Shown: piece by piece, positions 5,674 through 9,069 of the stretch
How positions within the stretch are numbered: the first letter of the stretch is position 1
How the letters are laid out: each line of letters starts with the position of its first letter
Origin: G020353235 sp964569555
Lineage (GTDB): Bacteria > Chloroflexota > Dehalococcoidia > Dehalococcoidales > JAUYDJ01
DNA: 9,069 nt
Direction of reading: 5' to 3'
NCBI GenBank assembly: GCA_964569555.1
Contig: CAZMTT010000046.1
Location: 1 to 9,069 of the forward strand
The notes under the pieces: model-generated
The model's database searches: none
Told to the model about the DNA's origin: nothing
What the model saw: only the letters and a program-made list of their open reading frames with translations
Position numbers and translations under genes: made by a program

Positions 5674-6367
5674 GGGTTGGTTTGAGGTCAAGCTTTATGC
5701 CCGGTCCCATAGTGGTCGCCAGAGTGGCCGTCTTAACATACTGCCCCTTAACGCCAGCGGGCTTAGCCTTAACCACCGCCTCCACCGCCGCCGTCAGGTT
5801 AGCCATCAGCTTATCACTCTCAAAGCTCGCCTTGCCCAGAGGCAGGTGAATGATAGCCGTCCGGTCCAGCCTGAACTCCACCCGCCCTTTGCGGGCATCC
5901 TCAATCACCCGGGGTAAGTCGGCGGCGGGGACAACCGTCCCCGATTTGGGGTTGGGCATCAGCCCCCGTCTACCCAGGATTTTGCCCAGCTTGCCTACCT
6001 TGCCCATCATATCCGGGGTAGCCACCGCCACCTCAAAATCCAGCCAGCCACCCTCAATCTTCTTGACCAGGTCATCGCCGCCAACGTAATCGGCACCGGC
6101 CGATTCGGCAGTCCTTACCGCCTCCCCCTGGGCAAAAACTATAACCCGTATCTTCTTGCCCAGTCCGTGAGGCAGCAAGGCAACGCCACGCACCTGCTGG
6201 CTGGCATTGCGGGGGTCAACCCCCATACGCAGGTGAAGCTCAAGCGTCTCGTCAAATTTAGCGTGAGCCGTCTGCCGGGCGATTTCAACCGCTTCCTGCG
6301 GAGAATAGAGCTTGGTCCTGTCCACCAGCTTAACTGCTTCTTGATAGTTTTTACCGCGCTTAGCCAT
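5654..6367 (-). CDS. rplA: Ribosomal protein uL1
   Basis: uL1 forms the mobile L1 stalk of the large subunit, which guides deacylated tRNA out of the E site, and in many bacteria represses its own operon. The 237-residue length is typical. The N-terminal MAKRGKNYQEAV, the FDETLELHLRMGVDPR region at 38-53, the HGLGKKIRVIVFA strand and the signature GRRGLMPNPKSGT at 132-144 are all present, as is the C-terminal GQYVKTATLATTMGPGIKLD. The ATG at 6367 lies 2 nt after the rplK stop with only a weak GAG upstream, so initiation is probably by coupling to rplK. The last codons contain the -35 box and spacer of a putative rplJL promoter. Confidence 0.98.
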   Translation of the reverse strand: MAKRGKNYQEAVKLVDRTKLYSPQEAVEIARQTAHAKFDETLELHLRMGVDPRNASQQVRGVALLPHGLGKKIRVIVFAQGEAVRTAESAGADYVGGDDLVKKIEGGWLDFEVAVATPDMMGKVGKLGKILGRRGLMPNPKSGTVVPAADLPRVIEDARKGRVEFRLDRTAIIHLPLGKASFESDKLMANLTAAVEAVVKAKPAGVKGQYVKTATLATTMGPGIKLDLKPTLELTAG

Positions 6368-6369
6368 AT

Positions 6370-6792
6370 CTATTCTATCTCAATCCCCATACTTCGGGCG
6401 GTACCGGCAATAATCCGCTCCGCCCCCTCAATATCAACCGCGTTGAGGTCCTTCATCTTCAGCTGGGCAATTTCCCGCAGCTTATCCCGGGACAGCTTGG
6501 CTACCTTCTCCCGGGCCGGGTCACTGCTGCCTTTTTCCAGCTCCACCGCCTTCTTCAGCAAATCGGTGGTGGGCGGCGTTTTGGTAACAAAACTAAACGA
6601 CCTGTCCTCATAGACGGTTATTTCCGCCGGGATAATCGACCCTTCCTGACCGGCGGTTCGCTCATTATATTCTTTACAGAAGCCCATAATATTAATCCCG
6701 TGCTGGCCCAGGGCTGAGCCAACCGGCGGGGCCGGATTTGCCTTCCCGGCTGGAATCTGTAGCTTAATTATGGCTCTTATCTTCTTCGCCAT
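6370..6792 (-). CDS. rplK: Ribosomal protein uL11
   Basis: uL11 binds the GTPase-associated region of 23S rRNA with L10 and contacts elongation factors; it is also needed for the RelA stringent response where that enzyme exists. The 140-residue product has the Pro-rich N-terminal domain (ANPAPPVGSALGQHGINIMGFCKEYNERT, about 19-46), the FVTKTPPTTDLLKKA linker and the rRNA-binding C-terminal domain ending in IAGTARSMGIEIE. The usual VGPALGQ reads VGSALGQ, a minor change near the thiostrepton-binding face. The ATG at 6792 is preceded by GGGGAGAAG, a good ribosome-binding site. It lies 17 nt after nusG and 2 nt before rplA in the standard nusG-rplK-rplA order. Confidence 0.98.
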   Translation of the reverse strand: MAKKIRAIIKLQIPAGKANPAPPVGSALGQHGINIMGFCKEYNERTAGQEGSIIPAEITVYEDRSFSFVTKTPPTTDLLKKAVELEKGSSDPAREKVAKLSRDKLREIAQLKMKDLNAVDIEGAERIIAGTARSMGIEIE

Positions 6793-6809
6793 CTTCTCCC
6801 CTATAGAGT

Positions 6810-7343
6810 CTAAAGTTTCTCCACCTGCAAGAAGTCAAGCTCCACGGGTGTTTCCCTTCCGAAGAGAAACAGGAGCACCTTGACCTTGCCTCGCTCCGCA
6901 TTTATTTCATCCACCACCCCCATAAAATCAATAAAGGGGCCGTCAATGACACGGATACTCTGCCCCTTGCGAAAACCAACTTTAACCTTGGGGGCTTCCT
7001 CCTCCATCTGTTTTAAAATGCGGCCGACCTCTTCCTCCTGTAGCGGCACCGGCTTATTAGCACTGCTCACAAACCCGGTGACGCCGGGGGTGTTGCGCAC
7101 TATACTCCAGCTCTGGTCAGTGAACTTCATCTGGACCAGAACATAACCGGGCAGTATCTTCTTGGTTACGGTGTGCCTCTGCCCGTTTTTAACCTCAATC
7201 TCATCCTCGGTAGGCACCACCACCTGGAAGATCTCGCCATCAGCGTCCATATGCTTGATGCGCTGTTCCAGATTCCTCTTGACTCTATCTTCGTTCCCGG
7301 AATAGGTATGAACGACAAACCACTGTTTTCCGTTCTCGGTCAC
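6810..7343 (-). CDS. nusG: Transcription termination/antitermination factor NusG
   Basis: NusG binds RNA polymerase and links transcription to translation and Rho. With the preferred start the protein has 177 residues: an NGN domain (WFVVHTYSGNEDRVKRNLEQR from residue 8, then KKILPGYVLVQM near 61-72 and NTPGVTGFV at 84-92), followed by a C-terminal KOW domain (about 122-177, with VRKGQ-like GFRKGQSIRVIDGPFIDFMGVV). Two in-frame GTG starts exist. The one at 7343 has GAGG 6 nt upstream and starts MTENGKQWFVVHTYSG, close to the family start, so I prefer it. The GTG at 7355 would add four residues without a ribosome-binding site. No ATG is available. It follows secE by 28 nt (16 nt with the longer start). 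Confidence 0.95.
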   Translation of the reverse strand: MTENGKQWFVVHTYSGNEDRVKRNLEQRIKHMDADGEIFQVVVPTEDEIEVKNGQRHTVTKKILPGYVLVQMKFTDQSWSIVRNTPGVTGFVSSANKPVPLQEEEVGRILKQMEEEAPKVKVGFRKGQSIRVIDGPFIDFMGVVDEINAERGKVKVLLFLFGRETPVELDFLQVEKL

Positions 7344-7371
7344 TATCAACCTCACTCAGATGAAGGCCCGG

Positions 7372-7587
7372 CTACCCGCCCAAAAATAACTCAACCAGTG
7401 TCGAAAAGCCGAAATCAAACGCCCCCAGAACCAAACCAGCGATAAGGGAAATAATCAATACCAGAGTAGTCAGATAGACGGCTTCCCTTCGGGTGAGCCA
7501 GACTACCTTCTTTAACTCGGCTACCGTATCACCAATGAAATTAAACCTTGAACTGCCTTTTTTGGGGTGAACACTACCATGCGCCAT
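7372..7587 (-). CDS. secE: Preprotein translocase subunit SecE
   Basis: SecE is the essential clamp subunit of the SecYEG protein-export channel in the inner membrane. The 71-residue product is the short single-helix form: a polar N-terminus, the amphipathic surface helix TVAELKKVVWLTRREA (21-36), and one transmembrane helix at about 37-57. The family motif is usually VxWP; here the Pro is Leu (WLTRRE). The ATG at 7587 has GAGAG about 9 nt upstream, a fair but not strong site. It lies between rpmG and nusG, the conserved rpmG-secE-nusG arrangement; the tRNA-Trp gene often found before secE is missing, since only 34 nt separate the two genes. Confidence 0.95.
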   Translation of the reverse strand: MAHGSVHPKKGSSRFNFIGDTVAELKKVVWLTRREAVYLTTLVLIISLIAGLVLGAFDFGFSTLVELFLGG

Positions 7588-7621
7588 AAATCAAATCTCT
7601 CATGTCCTCGGTTATAGCCCG

Positions 7622-7789
7622 CTATTTCACCTCTCTATGGAGTTTTTGAGCACGGCAACGAGGGCAAAACTTTTTAAGCTCTAACCGCTGGGGGTCATTC
7701 TTTTTGTTTTTGGTAGTGGTGTATGTCCTCTCCCCACACTCGGTACAGGCAAGGCTAATAATAATCCTAGCTTCAGCCTTCTTCGCCAT
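7622..7789 (-). CDS. rpmG: Ribosomal protein bL33, zinc-binding form
   Basis: This 55-residue product reads MAKKAEARIIISLACTECGE and ends QKLHREVK. It is bL33, a small protein near the E site of the large subunit. Two CxxC pairs (C15/C18 and C42/C45) are intact, so it is the zinc-ribbon form rather than the cysteine-free paralogue some bacteria use under zinc limitation. The TTTKNKKNDPQRLELKKFCPRC region is typical of the family. The ATG at 7789 comes 3 nt after the tuf stop, with only weak GAG-type complementarity upstream inside the last tuf codons, so translation is probably coupled to tuf. The stop is TAG at 7622-7624. Confidence 0.95.
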   Translation of the reverse strand: MAKKAEARIIISLACTECGERTYTTTKNKKNDPQRLELKKFCPRCRAQKLHREVK

Positions 7790-7792
7790 AAT

Positions 7793-8995
7793 CTACTCTA
7801 TGATACGGGTGATGCTGCCCGCCCCGACCGTTTTACCACCTTCCCGAATAGCAAATCGCAGCCCCTTCTCCAGAGCTACCGGGTAAATAAGCTCTAGGGT
7901 CATATTTACATTATCACCAGGCATGACCATCTCTACCCCTTCCGGTAGCGTAATGCTGCCGGTAACATCGGTAGTCCGGATATAGAACTGGGGCTTATAT
8001 CCGTTAAAGAAGGGAGTATGTCTACCTCCCTCATCTTTACTCAGGACGTAGACCTCAGCCTGGGCTTTGGTGTGCGGTTTTATCGAGCCGGGTGCCGCCA
8101 GCACCTGACCTCTTTCCACATCTTCCCGCTCCACACCCCGGAGCAGAGCCCCCACCGCATCTCCCGGTTCAACCTCGTCCAGAATCTTATGAAACATCTC
8201 TAAACTGGTGACTACCACCTTGCGTGGCTCATGGTGCAAGCCGACAATCTCAATCTCGTCACCGGCCTTTAGCACACCCCGCTCAACCCTGCCCGTAGGC
8301 ACGGTGCCACGCCCTTTGATGCTGAAAACATCCTCAACCGGCATCAGGAAGGGCTGGTCTTTGGGTCTTACCGGAACCGGGATATAGCTGTCAATTGCAT
8401 CCAGCAGCTGCCAGATAGCGCCGCACCACTGGCACTCTCTCTTACCACAGCCGCATTCCAGTACCTTAAGCGCACTCACCCTAATCATGGGCACCTCATC
8501 ACCGGGGAACTTGTATTTGGTGAGCAGTTCCCGCATCTCCATCTCCACCAGCTCCAGAAGCTCCTCGTCATCCATCATGTCAACTTTATTGAGGCAGACG
8601 ACCATCGCCGGAACTTCCACCTGACGGGCTAACAGGAGATGCTCCCTGGTCTGGGGCATCGGGCCATCAGGGGCGCTTACCACCAGTATTGCGCCGTCCA
8701 TTTGGGCTGCCCCGGTAATCATATTCTTAATATAATCGGCATGCCCCGGGCAGTCGATGTGAGCATAATGCCGCTTCTCTGTCTCATACTCAATATTGGC
8801 AATGGCGATAGTTAAGCCTCTCGCCTTCTCCTCAGGCGCATTATCGATACTGCCGAACTCGCGATACTGGGTTGGACCCACTTTAGACAGTACCATGGTA
8901 ATCGCCGAAGTTAAGGTTGTTTTGCCATGGTCAACGTGACCGATGGTGCCCACGTTGCAGTGCGGCTTGGTGCGCTCAAATTTCTGTTTAGCCAT
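7793..8995 (-). CDS. tuf: Translation elongation factor EF-Tu
   Basis: EF-Tu carries aminoacyl-tRNA to the ribosomal A site as a GTP complex. The 400-residue product has all G motifs: G1 GHVDHGKT 19-26, switch I Thr in RGLTIA (59-64), G3 DCPGH 81-85 with catalytic His85, G4 NKVD 136-139 (commonly NKCD), and G5 SALK 174-177. Domains 2 and 3 follow (GRGTVPTGRVERG near 228-240; GGRHTPFFNGYKPQFYIRTTDVTG at 323-346), ending in FAIREGGKTVGAGSITRIIE. Right after G5, residues 181-191 form C-x-C-x4-C-x2-C (C181, C183, C188, C191), where E. coli has none of these cysteines and Thermus EF-Tu has a short insertion. The ATG at 8995 has AAGGGGG upstream. It follows tRNA-Thr by 22 nt, echoing the E. coli tRNA-tufB operon. 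Confidence 0.98.
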   Translation of the reverse strand: MAKQKFERTKPHCNVGTIGHVDHGKTTLTSAITMVLSKVGPTQYREFGSIDNAPEEKARGLTIAIANIEYETEKRHYAHIDCPGHADYIKNMITGAAQMDGAILVVSAPDGPMPQTREHLLLARQVEVPAMVVCLNKVDMMDDEELLELVEMEMRELLTKYKFPGDEVPMIRVSALKVLECGCGKRECQWCGAIWQLLDAIDSYIPVPVRPKDQPFLMPVEDVFSIKGRGTVPTGRVERGVLKAGDEIEIVGLHHEPRKVVVTSLEMFHKILDEVEPGDAVGALLRGVEREDVERGQVLAAPGSIKPHTKAQAEVYVLSKDEGGRHTPFFNGYKPQFYIRTTDVTGSITLPEGVEMVMPGDNVNMTLELIYPVALEKGLRFAIREGGKTVGAGSITRIIE

Positions 8996-9017
8996 TTTGT
9001 AAAACCCCCTTCATATA

Positions 9018-9069
9018 AGCCCACAACCAGATTCGAACTGGTGACCCCGTTCTTACCAAGAACGTGCTC
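9018..9069 (-). tRNA. tRNA-Thr(GGT), 5' part beyond window edge
   Basis: The minus strand shows tRNA positions 22-73: the D-stem 3' half GAGC, A26, anticodon stem CGTTC/GAACG, a 7-nt loop TTGGTAA with anticodon GGT (decodes ACC/ACU), variable loop GGGTC, T-arm ACCAG-TTCGAAT-CTGGT, acceptor 3' strand TGTGGGC and discriminator T. CCA is not encoded. The first 21 nt lie outside. It is co-directional with tuf and probably co-transcribed; 3' processing would leave tuf a 22-nt leader that contains its ribosome-binding site. Confidence 0.95.

Noticed and set aside
7567..7599. A 9-codon upstream frame overlapping the secE start
   Set aside because: Its ATG is only 2 nt from a GAGG, too close for normal initiation, and such short frames are common by chance.
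1..9069. Mobile elements, CRISPR arrays, toxin-antitoxin or phage genes
   Set aside because: No terminal inverted repeats, regularly spaced repeats, transposase or phage motifs were seen; conserved housekeeping genes occupy nearly all of the window.

Overview
The window looks like the chromosome of a moderately GC-rich bacterium, most likely Chloroflexota and plausibly class Dehalococcoidia. That placement is an inference from the protein sequences (EF-Tu with a cysteine cluster beside its G5 motif, the style of the ribosomal proteins) and the gene order; no 16S rRNA is present to test it. Almost all of the DNA is accounted for by core housekeeping genes. I see no phage, insertion sequence, CRISPR array or defence system.

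Layout, left to right. (1) Bases 1-2372, minus strand: the first ~790 codons of uvrA, the nucleotide-excision-repair damage sensor, running off the left edge. (2) Bases 2373-2470: a 98-bp divergent control region with back-to-back sigma70-type promoters. The comM-side promoter carries a perfect inverted repeat in its spacer and appears to give a nearly leaderless mRNA. (3) Bases 2471-3988, plus strand: comM/yifB, an AAA+ protein of the Mg-chelatase-like family linked to natural transformation. (4) Bases 4004-9069, minus strand: a long translation/transcription cluster. In its own direction it reads tRNA-Thr(GGT, partial), tuf, rpmG, secE, nusG, rplK, rplA, an internal promoter plus L10 leader and attenuator, rplJ, rplL, and a small two-helix membrane protein that ends convergently with comM.

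The tRNA-Thr, EF-Tu, L33, SecE, NusG, L11, L1, L10 and L12 genes are packed with gaps of 1-34 nt and probably form one transcript. A second promoter in the 3' end of rplA would allow rplJL to be expressed and autoregulated separately through an L10 leader ending in an intrinsic terminator. The usual downstream neighbours rpoB and rpoC are absent.

The least ordinary items are: an L7/L12 with a ~105-residue acidic Ala/Glu/Lys/Pro-rich N-terminal extension that shows signs of in-frame repeat expansion; an rplJ-rplL junction of a single nucleotide with the rplL ribosome-binding site inside rplJ codons; a C-x-C-x4-C-x2-C cluster in the EF-Tu G domain; a 9-nt repeat in the L10 leader that suggests a terminator/antiterminator switch; and the unidentified 85-residue membrane protein in the rpoB position. 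I found no convincing evidence of a wholly new multi-gene system.
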